Origin: Denitrobaculum sp965232285
GTDB taxonomy: Bacteria > Pseudomonadota > Alphaproteobacteria > Kiloniellales > Kiloniellaceae
Length of the DNA stretch: 64,000 nucleotides
Reading direction: 5' to 3'
Assembly: GCA_965232285.1 (NCBI GenBank)
Contig: CBDDPL010000004.1
Location: forward strand, 4,526,001 to 4,590,000
A program made the translations under genes and the position numbers. Below the pieces are notes generated by a model. The model made no database searches. It had not been told where the DNA came from and was given only the letters and a program-made list of their open reading frames with translations. This document shows, piece after piece, positions 8,704 through 17,269 of this stretch. The number at the start of each line of letters is the position of its first letter. Position 1 is the first letter of the stretch.

Positions 8704-9147
8704 TCAGCGTGACCGCCGGATCTTACCGGTCATCCTTAAGCCATCTCGAATATTCAATCCCATCATGGTGAGGTTTGCGGTACCTGCGATCAACTCGACC
8801 GTCTGAATTGCGTAGAAGGTGCTATCAAACTCGCCTAGAACGGCCTTGCCCGCTAGAAACCAGGCGGCGGGTACGAGGACAAGCAAACCGTTAAGTGCGA
8901 TGATCGGCATCCGTCGCTTCTTGGCTCTCGTCAGAGCGTCTTTACGCCTCCGACCCATTGCCATACCCGTTCCACCCGCAATGACCATCGCGGGAATGAG
9001 GATAAGCATACCCTTCAGGATTAATGCTTTGACTGCTGCAACTGTCTCGTAGCTCGCGAAGAGTTCACTGGTAACAGTCGAAACCCAGAAGATAAGGATC
9101 ATTAGAAATCCAACGCAGCCTGCGATGGCGTGGAGCTTTGTTTTCAT
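8704..9147 (-). CDS. Small membrane protein, four predicted helices
   Basis: A 147-residue protein with four hydrophobic segments (LHAIAGCVGFLMILIFWVS, AVKALILKGMLILIPAMVIAGGTGMAMG, RMPIIALNGLLVLVPAAWFLAG, TVELIAGTANLTMMGLNI). No family name can be given with confidence. The start at 9147 follows a GAGGGAAAA ribosome site; a longer frame upstream overlaps the next gene in another frame and is rejected. It lies 38 bases downstream of the ABM-domain gene, probably co-transcribed and under the divergent MarR regulator. Confidence 0.75.
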   Translation of the reverse strand: MKTKLHAIAGCVGFLMILIFWVSTVTSELFASYETVAAVKALILKGMLILIPAMVIAGGTGMAMGRRRKDALTRAKKRRMPIIALNGLLVLVPAAWFLAGKAVLGEFDSTFYAIQTVELIAGTANLTMMGLNIRDGLRMTGKIRRSR

Positions 9148-9185
9148 TATTTTTCCCTCAACTTTGCCCGTCACAAAGGATCTCG

Positions 9186-9554
9186 TCAGGCCGTGCAGCA
9201 ATTCGGCACGGCAACCTTTTCGAACAGATGAGGTGCTGTCACAGCGCTTGAGGGATAGTGGTTGAGCTGTTGCTGAAACTCTGGGTTTGAAAACGCAACG
9301 CGGAAGTCTGCGACAGAATCCCAAACGGCGTAGTTTAGATACATGCTGCCATCACCGATGGCTTTGTGGAGTTGAGTGCTGATGTAACCTGGCTGCTTTT
9401 TCATCCATTGGGCATCGCTCTTCCAAGCTTCAACCAAAGCTTCTTGGTCAGCAGGATCAACTGTGAAGAGATTGATAAGAACGACAGGCCCGGCATCGAC
9501 GTTCAATTGCCGTTCAATTGGGAATTCGGGATCGAGAGGTTTGAAGTTGACCAT
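9186..9554 (-). CDS. ABM-domain (antibiotic biosynthesis monooxygenase-like) protein
   Basis: A 122-residue single-domain protein with the ferredoxin-like ABM pattern: VVLINLFTVDPADQEALVEAWKSDAQWMKKQPGYISTQLHKAI followed by YLNYAVWDSVADFRVAF. Such proteins include small cofactor-free oxygenases and heme-degrading enzymes, but many have no known activity. First gene after a MarR-controlled divergent promoter, with the membrane protein at 8704 downstream. This MarR / ABM arrangement is common for genes responding to phenolic or quinone stress (inference). Confidence 0.82.
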   Translation of the reverse strand: MVNFKPLDPEFPIERQLNVDAGPVVLINLFTVDPADQEALVEAWKSDAQWMKKQPGYISTQLHKAIGDGSMYLNYAVWDSVADFRVAFSNPEFQQQLNHYPSSAVTAPHLFEKVAVPNCCTA

Positions 9555-9590
9555 GTTGATGCTCCTTGCATTTCGCTTTGTTTTGGTATC

Positions 9591-9638
9591 ATGTTGTCAT
9601 ATATTGGAGCCACAAAGCATAATGACAATATGTTGTCA
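9591..9638. promoter_or_regulatory. Probable MarR operator region
   Basis: Between the divergent ABM and marR-type genes lies a perfect dyad TGACAA-TATG-TTGTCA (9623-9638), and a second half-site ATGTTGTCAT at 9591-9600 with 23 bases between them. A perfect 16-base palindrome in the shared promoter of a MarR gene and its divergent neighbour is the standard arrangement for MarR autoregulation; binding itself is inferred. Confidence 0.7.
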
Positions 9639-9657
9639 AATTAAATGAGAGGCCGAC

Positions 9658-10146
9658 ATGTCGGATGATCAACGGACCGAGGAAGGAGAAGCAGTAACAG
9701 CGCTGATTTTGGATGTGTTTCGGATCAATGGGCGATTGCAACTTGCTGGTGACCGACTCGTATCTGAACTCGGTTTGACGAGCGCGCGATGGCAAATCCT
9801 CGGCGCAATCGCCTATGCGGACCGGCCAGAGTCAGTCGCCTGGCATGCGCGAACCATGGGTGTTCACAGACAAGGCGTTCAACGAATCGTCAATGAGCTA
9901 AGTAGAGAGGGCATCCTTGAGTTCAAAAAAAACCCACACCACAAGCGCGCACACCTTGTTGTCATGACACCAAAAGGGAAAAGACTGTACGAAGCCGCTA
10001 TTGCGAGGCAAATCCCGTGGGTGAATGCACTGTCAGAAGGCCTGTCATTAGATGATATCGCGAAAGCGCAACAGGTTATTGGCCGTCTCAAGACACGCCT
10101 CGAAGAAGCATCGACACAACAGGATGAAAGCGCAACCCAAAGCTGA
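9658..10146 (+). CDS. MarR family transcriptional regulator
   Basis: A 162-residue winged-helix regulator. The core runs GRLQLAGDRLVSELGLTSARWQILGAIAYADRPESVAWHARTMGVHRQGVQRIVNELSREGILEF, then the wing (NPHHKRAHLVVMTPKGKRLYEAA) and a dimerisation helix. MarR proteins are dimeric repressors released by small aromatic or oxidative ligands. GAGAGG just upstream of the ATG supports the start. Divergent from the ABM and membrane protein genes, which are the probable targets through the dyad at 9623. Confidence 0.92.
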   Translation: MSDDQRTEEGEAVTALILDVFRINGRLQLAGDRLVSELGLTSARWQILGAIAYADRPESVAWHARTMGVHRQGVQRIVNELSREGILEFKKNPHHKRAHLVVMTPKGKRLYEAAIARQIPWVNALSEGLSLDDIAKAQQVIGRLKTRLEEASTQQDESATQS

Positions 10147-10270
10147 CTTTCATGCCGTCTGCATCACTATTCACTTTGGGTTCGAAGCGGCCATTCGTTG
10201 CGAAGGCTTCTGCGGCTGTTCTCGGATAGACGACCCGCACAAAGCTCGTCGTTTGTGCCGCACCCCGCCG

Positions 10271-11158
10271 TCACACCATTGCATTCCTGAGCTTGAGCAG
10301 GCTCTTGGTGAAATCCCTGACCAGCTTCGATCTTTGGGTGTCCGGCCGGAACAGAAGGAACGAGCGAAAGTTCACCGCGGGGGTGAATGGGCGCAGTTCC
10401 AACCCTCTTGCAGCAAAGCCCTCCACGACGAGCGGATTGACCAGGCCGACGGCATCGCCGGAAAGCGCCAGGGCGCAGGTCGTCGTCGAGGAAGGTGTTT
10501 CCACCACATACTCAGGCGAGACGCCGGCCTCGCTCAGAATGCTGTCGAACCTGTGACGCGCCCGGTCCTCCGGCGCCAGGCCGATCATCGGCTGTCCGAT
10601 GAGATCTTTCGGACCAAGCTTATGCCGCTTTGCCAGGGGGTGGTCGGGTGACATCGCGATAACGCCGGAAAATCCGCCGAAGTGAGTCGTATCCACCCCG
10701 GAGCGGTCGATTTCATCGGCGGCCAGGCCGACGTCGAAGTTCCCGTCCACGATCTGATTGCGCACCTGTGCCGAAGGGAGGATCTGAAGGGTTATCCTGA
10801 CCCGCGGGTTCTTCTTTCGGAAGTCCTGGACCGCCTTCGGCACCAGCTCGGCGCCGAGAGCGGAAAGCGAAGCGATTTTCAGGTGCCCCGAACCAAAATC
10901 GCGGATCGCGGCCGCGGCGGATCTCAAGCGGTCCATGCCTTTAAAGCTCTCGGAAACCTCCCGGAAAAACAGTTGACCCTCCGTGGTCGGAATCATGCGT
11001 CCACGCACGCGGTCAAAGAGCGTGAAGCCAAGCGAGGCTTCCAGTTCCGCGATGCTCCGGCTGACCGCAGGCTGGGTAATCTGCATGAGCTCCGCGGCGC
11101 GCACCGTCGAGCCTGAGATCATCAGATTGTGGAAGGCTTCAAGCTGCCTGAACTTCAT
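10271..11158 (-). CDS. LysR family transcriptional regulator
   Basis: A 295-residue LysR regulator: N-terminal HTH (FRQLEAFHNLMISGSTVRAAELMQITQPAVSRSIAELEASLGFTLFDRVRGRMIPTTEG), then a two-lobed periplasmic-binding-protein-like effector domain. It is divergent from the cystathionine lyase-like gene at 11267, and the intergenic spacer holds a perfect 16-base dyad (11187-11202), so that PLP enzyme is the likely target and a sulfur amino acid or related compound the likely effector (inference). Confidence 0.92.
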   Translation of the reverse strand: MKFRQLEAFHNLMISGSTVRAAELMQITQPAVSRSIAELEASLGFTLFDRVRGRMIPTTEGQLFFREVSESFKGMDRLRSAAAAIRDFGSGHLKIASLSALGAELVPKAVQDFRKKNPRVRITLQILPSAQVRNQIVDGNFDVGLAADEIDRSGVDTTHFGGFSGVIAMSPDHPLAKRHKLGPKDLIGQPMIGLAPEDRARHRFDSILSEAGVSPEYVVETPSSTTTCALALSGDAVGLVNPLVVEGFAARGLELRPFTPAVNFRSFLLFRPDTQRSKLVRDFTKSLLKLRNAMV

Positions 11159-11186
11159 GGTCTTCGCTCACAGACTATAAATTTTA

Positions 11187-11202
11187 AGCATAGAATTATG
11201 CT
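11187..11202. promoter_or_regulatory. Dyad in LysR / PLP-enzyme divergent promoter
   Basis: Perfect interrupted palindrome AGCATA-GAAT-TATGCT centred in the AT-rich 108-base spacer between the divergent regulator and PLP enzyme genes. Its place and size fit a LysR recognition site. Confidence 0.65.
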
Positions 11203-11266
11203 AAACTATTAATTGTCTGCCAGAGAGAATCTTGCTGTAGTCGCCGAAAGATTCAGAGGAAGGCAC

Positions 11267-12427
11267 ATGCGCGACGCGACACACTGCACGATCCATCCCA
11301 CCGTTGACCAATCGGAATTCTCCAGCCTGACGGTCCCGACCTACCGCGCCTCGACCATTGTGTTCGACGATGCGCAGGCCTACGCAAAGCGCCTTCAGCG
11401 CGACCTCGACAGTTACTCCTACGGATTACACGGAACGCCCACGACGCGAACACTGGAAGCGCAGATCACGAAGCTGGAAAATGGCCTGCGGTCCGTCATC
11501 GTGCCATCCGGCCACGCCGGGGTGACGGTCGTTTTTCTCAGCGTGCTGCTGCCCGGGGATACGGTTCTGATCCCAGACAACGTCTACCCGCCCGCCCTGG
11601 ACTTCTGCGTCAATTTTCTGGAGCCGCGCGGCATCCGCCACAAGGTCTACCGGCCTGACGGCGAAGGGATCGAGGATCTGATCGATCCCTCGGTTAAGCT
11701 GATCTGGACGGAAACGCCTGGCTCGACAACCATGGAACTGCAGGATCTGCGGGCAATCGCCGCGCTGGGCAGGAAACATGGCATTCTGACCGGGGCCGAC
11801 AACACCTGGGCGACTCCCCTGCAACTGAAGCCCTTGGACCTGGGCATCGACTTTTCGATGCAGGCCCTGTCCAAGTATGTGGGCGGGCACTCGGATCTGC
11901 TGCTTGGCGCCATCAGCGTCAAGGATCTGGAGTTGCGTCAGAAGCTGCGGGACACCATGCGCATGCTGGGCATAGGTGTCAGCCCCGACGAAGTGGCGCT
12001 TGCGTTGCGTGGGATCGGGACCATGGCCGTGCGGCTTGCGCATGTGGGGAAAGTCGCGCTGAGCCTCGCCGATGAGCTGGCAGCGCGCCCGGATGTCGGA
12101 CGGGTGCTGCATCCCGCGCTCCCCGACTTTCCGCAATACGAGCTTTTCAAACGCGATTTTTCCGGCGCCAGCGGCGTCTTCAGCGTCGTGCTCACTGAAG
12201 GTCAGGAAGCCAGGCTCGACGAAGCGCTGAACCAGCTCAAGGTCATGGCGATCGGCGCCAGTTGGGGCGGCACGCGCAGCCTGGTCGCGCCGATGTCTGT
12301 CGCCAAGATCCGGAAGTTCGTGCAGCCGGAACATCAGCGCACCATCCTGCGTATCAATATCGGCCTGGAAGACCCGGACGACCTGCGCGCGGATCTCCAC
12401 AGGCTCTTCGACGCTCTCTCAAAGTAA
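11267..12427 (+). CDS. Cystathionine beta-lyase-like PLP enzyme (Cys/Met metabolism family)
   Basis: A 386-residue fold-type I PLP enzyme of the Cys/Met metabolism family. Visible features: YGLHGTPTTRTLEAQITKLENG near the start, the Asp that pairs with the PLP ring nitrogen (GADNTWATPLQLKPLDLGIDFSMQALSKY) and the Schiff-base lysine in SKYVGGHSD. The closest functional type is cystathionine beta-lyase (MetC), which cleaves cystathionine to homocysteine, pyruvate and ammonia; other C-S lyases of the family cannot be excluded. The start at 11267 is chosen because AGAGGAAGG lies just upstream; a TTG at 11213 is less likely. Divergent from a LysR regulator. Confidence 0.88.
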   Translation: MRDATHCTIHPTVDQSEFSSLTVPTYRASTIVFDDAQAYAKRLQRDLDSYSYGLHGTPTTRTLEAQITKLENGLRSVIVPSGHAGVTVVFLSVLLPGDTVLIPDNVYPPALDFCVNFLEPRGIRHKVYRPDGEGIEDLIDPSVKLIWTETPGSTTMELQDLRAIAALGRKHGILTGADNTWATPLQLKPLDLGIDFSMQALSKYVGGHSDLLLGAISVKDLELRQKLRDTMRMLGIGVSPDEVALALRGIGTMAVRLAHVGKVALSLADELAARPDVGRVLHPALPDFPQYELFKRDFSGASGVFSVVLTEGQEARLDEALNQLKVMAIGASWGGTRSLVAPMSVAKIRKFVQPEHQRTILRINIGLEDPDDLRADLHRLFDALSK

Positions 12428-12445
12428 CGCGCTCGCCTCGAGGAC

Positions 12446-12496
12446 GGGGCGCTGCATCCATGCGCCAGGATCGATCCCGCACCAACGCAGCGCCCC
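12446..12496. terminator. Possible bidirectional hairpin between convergent genes
   Basis: GGGGCGCTGC (12446-12455) and GCAGCGCCCC (12487-12496) form a perfect 10-base stem around a 31-base loop, exactly between the stops of the convergent PLP-enzyme and EamA genes. No T-run follows, so it is a candidate terminator or 3'-end stabiliser rather than a certain one. Confidence 0.4.
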
Positions 12497-12501
12497 TTGC
12501 T

Positions 12502-13488
12502 TCAATACCTCCGGTGCACCCGCTTGCCGCTGACCACACTGCGGTTCTTCTGACGCTCGCGCAGGAACACGAAAAGGCCCGAGCCCAGGATCAGCGCGAT
12601 CCCCAGCGCGACGGCAAGATCCGGCAGTTCGCCCCAGATGATCCAGCCCCAGAAGATCGCCAGCGGCAGCCCGACATATTCGAACGGGGCCACAGTGGCG
12701 GCATCGGCCATCCGGTAGGCCTGCCCGAGACAGTAGCCGATGATCGCCGAATTGAGACCCAGCCCGGCAAAGAGCCAGACGTCGTTGCCTTCAGGCCGGG
12801 TCCAGGCGCGCAGGAGGAAAATCAGGCTTTCGTTTTCCAGTCCCTGCGCGTAACGCCCGTCGCCCGCCAGGGACCAGAAGATCAGGCTCACGATGATGAA
12901 GGTACCCTGGATGTAGACCGCCATGGCCGAAGCCTTGGACTTCACGCCCAGCATGCGGGTCAGCACGTTGTTGAGGGCGTAGGTAAAGGCCGCCACGACC
13001 GGCAGGACGTAGATCAGGAGGCTGATCTCGCGCTCACCGCCGCTCTCCCAGGGGCGCGTCATGATGATCACGCCGGCAAAACCGACGATCACCGCGCCGA
13101 TCCGCATGGGTCCGACTTTTTCGCCGAGCAGGGGAATACTCAGCAGGGTGATCATCAGGGGCGCCACGAAGAACACCGCCGTCGCTTCGGCCAGCGGCAT
13201 CACCGCCAGAGCCGTGAAGAAGGTCAGATTGGCGGTGACAATCAGCAGGCCGCGCAGGAGATGAAGGCCGGGCTGATCCGTCTTCAAAATGCGCCATCCG
13301 CCCTCGACCTGTACCAGTGCGAGACTGAAACCGATGCCGATCAGGGAACGGGTGAAAACCATCTGATGCAGCGGATAGCCGCCGGACAGAAACTTGATCA
13401 GCATATCGTTGACCGAGATCGCCAGGATGCCAATCAGGATGAAGGCAATGCCGGCTGTCGGGTTCTGCAGTTTCTGTTGCGCTGTCAT
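12502..13488 (-). CDS. EamA/DMT family permease
   Basis: A 328-residue inner-membrane transporter with about ten helices in two EamA repeats, beginning NPTAGIAFILIGILAISVNDMLIKFLSG and ending with WGWIIWGELPDLAVALGIALILGSGLFVFLRERQK. Members of this RhaT/YdcZ-like group export metabolites; the substrate is unknown. The start at 13488 (AAGGGCCCACC upstream) is chosen over a longer frame. A decayed copy of its last 60 codons lies at 5624-5810. Confidence 0.88.
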   Translation of the reverse strand: MTAQQKLQNPTAGIAFILIGILAISVNDMLIKFLSGGYPLHQMVFTRSLIGIGFSLALVQVEGGWRILKTDQPGLHLLRGLLIVTANLTFFTALAVMPLAEATAVFFVAPLMITLLSIPLLGEKVGPMRIGAVIVGFAGVIIMTRPWESGGEREISLLIYVLPVVAAFTYALNNVLTRMLGVKSKASAMAVYIQGTFIIVSLIFWSLAGDGRYAQGLENESLIFLLRAWTRPEGNDVWLFAGLGLNSAIIGYCLGQAYRMADAATVAPFEYVGLPLAIFWGWIIWGELPDLAVALGIALILGSGLFVFLRERQKNRSVVSGKRVHRRY

Positions 13489-13576
13489 GGTGGGCCCTTT
13501 CCATCGGCCATTAACATGGATCACGGCGGAGGTCACTGCTGTTTGCGACAGGTGGCACAAGATGTCTCAGGTTTGG

Positions 13577-13702
13577 TCCGAAGTGATTGGATCGTTCAGA
13601 TGTTTGGGAGTCTCGGGGCCGTATCACCGGAGTTACATATCCATGAACTCTGGAAACATCGCTCTTTCGGACTCGACTGTCTGACAGCACAATCACTTCG
13701 GA
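13577..13702. repeat. Widely spaced perfect inverted repeat
   Basis: TCCGAAGTGATTG at 13577-13589 is repeated exactly in inverted orientation (CAATCACTTCGGA) at 13690-13702, 100 bases apart, in the 292-base divergent spacer between the EamA gene and the small ABM-like gene. It may be a pair of regulator sites that loop together, or ends of a small decayed element. Confidence 0.65.
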
Positions 13703-13780
13703 TTGACAGATTCAAAAACCCGCCACCCATGGCCCGGTCAGCGAGCTTCCAGCCCGGCTCGACAAACAGAAAGGAAACCC

Positions 13781-14098
13781 ATGATCACCAGACTCTGGCA
13801 AGCCTGGACCACGCCGGAAAACGCGGATGTCTACGAGCAGCTTCTCACCACGGAAGTTTTCCCGGAGATCCGCGCAAAAGGCATCGCCGGCCTGAAGGGC
13901 TTCGAACTGCTACGGCGCGATGCCGGCGACGAGGTCGAGTTCCTCGTCATGATGCGCTTCACGGATGTCGAGAGTATCCGCGCCATGACCGGCGGCGCGC
14001 CGGAGCAGGCCTATGTCCCCGAGGTTGCCCGGAAGGTCTTGAAGCGCTTCGAGGAAACAGTCCGGCACTTCGAAAGCCGCTTTTCGGCGGAGATGTAG
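13781..14098 (+). CDS. Small ABM-like (dimeric alpha-beta barrel) protein
   Basis: A 105-residue protein (MITRLWQAWTTPENADVYEQLLTTEVFPEIRAKGIAGLKGFELLRRDAGDEVEFLVMMRFTDVESIRAMTGG) with the beta-alpha-beta-beta pattern of the dimeric alpha/beta barrel proteins, which include ABM monooxygenases and heme-binding proteins. Catalytic role not established. ATG at 13781 follows AAGGAAAC. It stands alone between a divergent EamA gene and a convergent HIT gene. Confidence 0.75.
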   Translation: MITRLWQAWTTPENADVYEQLLTTEVFPEIRAKGIAGLKGFELLRRDAGDEVEFLVMMRFTDVESIRAMTGGAPEQAYVPEVARKVLKRFEETVRHFESRFSAEM

Positions 14099-14187
14099 GA
14101 GGAGGCGTGGTCCGGCTGACAATCCGACAGGTAGCTCCCCCTGTGTATTTGATTGCGGCCAGGAATCCGTAGCTTCAAGACCGGCAC

Positions 14188-14601
14188 CTAAGCTTCAGCC
14201 GGCACAGCAAGCCGCTTGGACAACGCCGACGCAAGACGCGCGCGTTCGGCCTCCGGCGCTATCGCAGTATCCCAGTTCAGAACCACATTATCCTCTCGCC
14301 ATCGGGGCTTTACGTGGAGATGGACATGGAACACATCCTGTCCCGCCGCGGCGCCGTCCGAGAGGACGAGATTGATCCCTTCGCAACCGGTCTCGGTTCT
14401 GAGAGCCCGGGCAACCTTCATCGCGGCACACATGAGGGTCGCGGCGGTCGGATCATCGAGCGCCTCCAAAGAGGAAACATGACGCTTCGGCAGGACGAGT
14501 GGGTGTCCCTCGAGCGACAAGATGACCGATACCTCCGGCTCCTCCCAAAGAATGAATCCGGGCGCATCGCCGGACAAGATTGCGCAGAATATGCAAGTCA
14601 T
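14188..14601 (-). CDS. HIT family hydrolase
   Basis: A 137-residue histidine-triad protein. It opens with MTCIFCAILSGDAPGFILWEE and carries the active-site triad in QDVFHVHLHVKPRW (HxHxH), plus the LVLPKRH segment. HIT enzymes hydrolyse or transfer nucleotide monophosphates from AMP-lysine, dinucleoside polyphosphates and similar compounds. Start at 14601 matches the usual N-terminus of the family; a GTG at 14616 is possible. Confidence 0.92.
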   Translation of the reverse strand: MTCIFCAILSGDAPGFILWEEPEVSVILSLEGHPLVLPKRHVSSLEALDDPTAATLMCAAMKVARALRTETGCEGINLVLSDGAAAGQDVFHVHLHVKPRWREDNVVLNWDTAIAPEAERARLASALSKRLAVPAEA

Positions 14602-14735
14602 AAGAGAAACATACACTTTCCGGCCGGCTCCGTGCGCATAAGCTCGGCATGGAAGCCCCTACCCCTCCAAAACTTGCCACACTAACTTCCCTCAGGCGAC
14701 TTCCGCAGCGCCCCGAAATGATCTAGCTTCCCGGC

Positions 14736-16166
14736 ATGACAGAAAATTCGATCTGGCGCCTGAGCGCCACGGAACTGGCCGCGCGGACGCGGGCCGGGGA
14801 CATCACCGCCGAAGCGGCCACTGAAGCCGCGATCACGCGCATGGAAGAGGTCAATCCAGCTCTCAACGCCGTCGTGGCCGACCTGAGCGAGACCGCGCGG
14901 GAGCGGGCGCGGGCGCTGGATCTAGCGCGATCCGCGGGGGATGAGCCCGGGCCCCTGCACGGCATTCCCGTCACCATCAAGGTCAACGTGGATCAGGCGG
15001 GCCAGGCAACCACGAACGGCGTTCCAGCCTTCAAGGATTTGATTGCGCAGGAAGATGCGCCGCTCGTCGCCAATCTGCTGAAGGCCGGCGCGGTGGTGAT
15101 CGGACGCACCAACACTCCGGAGTTTTCCTTCCGGGCCGATACGGCGAATCCGCTCTACGGACGCACGCACAACCCCTGGGGAGCGCATGTTTCCCCAGGC
15201 GGCTCCTCGGGCGGCGCGGGCGCGGCGGTAATGGCCGGGATCGGCGCGCTGGCACATGGCAACGACATCGGCGGCTCACTGCGCTTCCCGGCCGCCGCCA
15301 ACGGCGCTGTCACGGTGAAGCCGGGCATGGGCCGCGTGCCCGCCTGGAACCCCAGCCAGAAGGCGGAGCGCGGGATGCTCGCCCAGGCCATGTCGGTGCA
15401 GGGCCTGATCACCCGCTGCGCCGCCGACCTCCACCTGGGGATGCCGCCGCTCATCGCGGCCGATGTGCGTGATCCCTTTCACGCACCGCTGCCCTGGCGC
15501 GGCGCGGCGACGGAGGACCCGGTGCGGGTCGCTTTCACGAAAAACACCTTCGAGTTCGAGCTGCATCCCGAGGTCTCGGCGGCGCTGGATACGGCGCGCG
15601 ATGCACTGGTGGATGCGGGCTATCTCGTCGAGGAGGCCGAGCCGCCGCTGTTGCGCGACTGCGCGCTGGACGGCTACCGCGCGCTGATGTCCGAGGTCTC
15701 GGTGCTGATGGAGCCGGATATCCGCGCCCATGGTTCAGCGGATATCAAGGCCATCTTCGATGAATACTACCGCCAGTATCCGGTCTTCGAGAGCGACGAA
15801 TATCTGGCGGTCCTGGCGCGCCGGACGCACTACACCCGCGAATGGATGCGCTTCATGGAGCGCTATCCCCTGGTGCTGACGCCCTTCCTGCCGCAGCCCT
15901 TCTTCCGCCCGAACCGCGACGCGGAAGGCGCCGAGGGCGTGCGCGAAGCCCTGGGCTCGGCGCTCTACTCCTATTCCATGAACTTCATGGGCCTGCCGGC
16001 AGGTAACGTGCCGGCGCGGCTGGCCGAGCTGCCGCAGGGCCCGCAGCCGATCGGCGTGCAGATCGTCGGCCAGCGCTGGCGCGAAGACAGGATCGTCGAT
16101 GCCATGATGGCGGTGGAAGAGCGCGTCGGTACGATGTGCGCGCCGCTATGGGAGCGGATGGGGTAA
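14736..16166 (+). CDS. Amidase signature family hydrolase
   Basis: A 476-residue amidase-signature enzyme with the complete Ser-cisSer-Lys triad: Lys82 in GIPVTIKVN, cis-Ser157 in PGGSSGGAGAAV and nucleophile Ser181 in GNDIGGSLRFPA. The family hydrolyses amide bonds and includes GatA, but this stand-alone protein lacks GatB/GatC neighbours and its C-terminus resembles small-molecule amidases; the natural substrate is unknown. Cytoplasmic (no signal peptide). Confidence 0.93.
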   Translation: MTENSIWRLSATELAARTRAGDITAEAATEAAITRMEEVNPALNAVVADLSETARERARALDLARSAGDEPGPLHGIPVTIKVNVDQAGQATTNGVPAFKDLIAQEDAPLVANLLKAGAVVIGRTNTPEFSFRADTANPLYGRTHNPWGAHVSPGGSSGGAGAAVMAGIGALAHGNDIGGSLRFPAAANGAVTVKPGMGRVPAWNPSQKAERGMLAQAMSVQGLITRCAADLHLGMPPLIAADVRDPFHAPLPWRGAATEDPVRVAFTKNTFEFELHPEVSAALDTARDALVDAGYLVEEAEPPLLRDCALDGYRALMSEVSVLMEPDIRAHGSADIKAIFDEYYRQYPVFESDEYLAVLARRTHYTREWMRFMERYPLVLTPFLPQPFFRPNRDAEGAEGVREALGSALYSYSMNFMGLPAGNVPARLAELPQGPQPIGVQIVGQRWREDRIVDAMMAVEERVGTMCAPLWERMG

Positions 16167-16215
16167 TCACATCAAGCTGCGAAGGCCGGACGTCGAGGAA
16201 GACTCTAAGCCTTCG

Positions 16216-16857
16216 TTACGGCTCAAACCCCATATCCTGCAGGAGCTGTTTCCGGGTGCTCTCGCTCGGTGAGCCGTCGCTCTCCCAGTGAGGCCCGGGA
16301 GCCCGTTTCTCGAGGCAACGGCGATGGGGGTGAATCGAGATGGTGCCGCCGCCTGCCATGGAGTGCTCGAACATAAAGCCGTCGCGTTCCGTCACCATTT
16401 CGTTGCAGAGATAGCAGTGCCCCAGAAAGTCGTCGGGTAGCGCCGGCAGTTTCTTCTTCGGTGCGTCGTAGGGCGCGGAGGGGGTGAGCCGCCGCAGCAG
16501 GCCATCCAGTTCCGCCTGCCATTCGGCGTCGTCATCCTCCGCCCAGAGCTCGGCCAGCTCCGAGCCTTCGCGCACCCGCTTGACGAGCACCTTGGCCGTC
16601 TCCAGAAGCTCGCCGGAAACCTCTTCCTGCGCGAAATCTGGCGCGTCCAGCAGATCGGCCGGCGGCCGACCGATCGCCGCCGCAAGAAGGTCGCAGGCGG
16701 CCAGGGCAATGGAGGCGTCATCCGCGTCCAGTTCGCCGGAAGTCTTTTCGAGCCCGGCCAAGGTCTTGCGCAGCGCCGCAAAGCCCTGCAGATCGGCCAG
16801 GAAATCCAACGCAGTGTCATTGCCAAAACTACCGGCAGCCCAAGCACCCATATCCAC
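16216..16857 (-). CDS. DUF4259-domain protein with C-terminal Cys/His cluster
   Basis: A 213-residue protein. The first about 110 residues begin MGAWAAGSFGNDTALDFLADL, the typical opening of DUF4259 proteins (function unknown). A linker is followed by CYLCNEMVTERDGFMFEHSMAGGGTISIHPHRRCLEKR (about residues 147-184), a CxxC...H...HxHxxC arrangement that could bind zinc. The pairing of the two parts is unusual as far as I know. An ATG two codons downstream (16851) is an equally good start. Confidence 0.68.
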   Translation of the reverse strand: MDMGAWAAGSFGNDTALDFLADLQGFAALRKTLAGLEKTSGELDADDASIALAACDLLAAAIGRPPADLLDAPDFAQEEVSGELLETAKVLVKRVREGSELAELWAEDDDAEWQAELDGLLRRLTPSAPYDAPKKKLPALPDDFLGHCYLCNEMVTERDGFMFEHSMAGGGTISIHPHRRCLEKRAPGPHWESDGSPSESTRKQLLQDMGFEP

Positions 16858-17269
16858 CTCCCGTATCCTTGGCGCGATGGTGATGCATCGGTGTTAAGGA
16901 AGCGCGAAGTAAGGAGGCAATTTGGCTAAAGTTCGTCGCGTGTTTTAGTCTTTGCGCCTGCGGAGTTCTGGAGACAAGATCTCGATTACAGTCGTAGTCA
17001 TCTGATTTCCATGTTCACAAACTTCATTAAGAAGTGTCTTATTTATGCTATCATAAGAAGCATAAATTACGGCCAGATGATTGGGTTGCACAGACTCACG
17101 ACGTCCCGGCAGTTCGACAAGCTGGATAAAGATAAGCCTTGCCGCAAGAAACCGCTCCGCCAAGGCAACAGAACGAAAAGCTTCATCCATTTGCCATAAG
17201 CCGATACTGGCATGCGAGTTTTACAGCCTGTGGCCTTGCATGAAATGCGCATAACGTGAGGAGGCCAAG
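16858..17269. other. AT-rich intergenic region with one doubtful ORF
   Basis: About 410 bases with lower GC than the genes to the left. It contains the reading frame at 16945-17190 listed separately, and ends in the promoter/leader of the gene at 17270. No RNA gene or repeat was recognised. Confidence 0.4.
16945..17190 (-). CDS. Doubtful small hypothetical protein
   Basis: An 81-codon frame (MDEAFRSVALAERFLAARLIFIQLVEL...) with no recognised family and no clear ribosome site. Listed because it fills most of an otherwise empty AT-rich stretch next to other accessory genes; it may be noncoding. Confidence 0.25.
   Translation of the reverse strand: MDEAFRSVALAERFLAARLIFIQLVELPGRRESVQPNHLAVIYASYDSINKTLLNEVCEHGNQMTTTVIEILSPELRRRKD

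Noticed and set aside
12428..14172. Long plus-strand frame continuing past the PLP-enzyme gene
   Set aside because: Low-complexity His/Gln/Asp-rich translation antisense to the EamA gene; typical shadow in GC-rich DNA.
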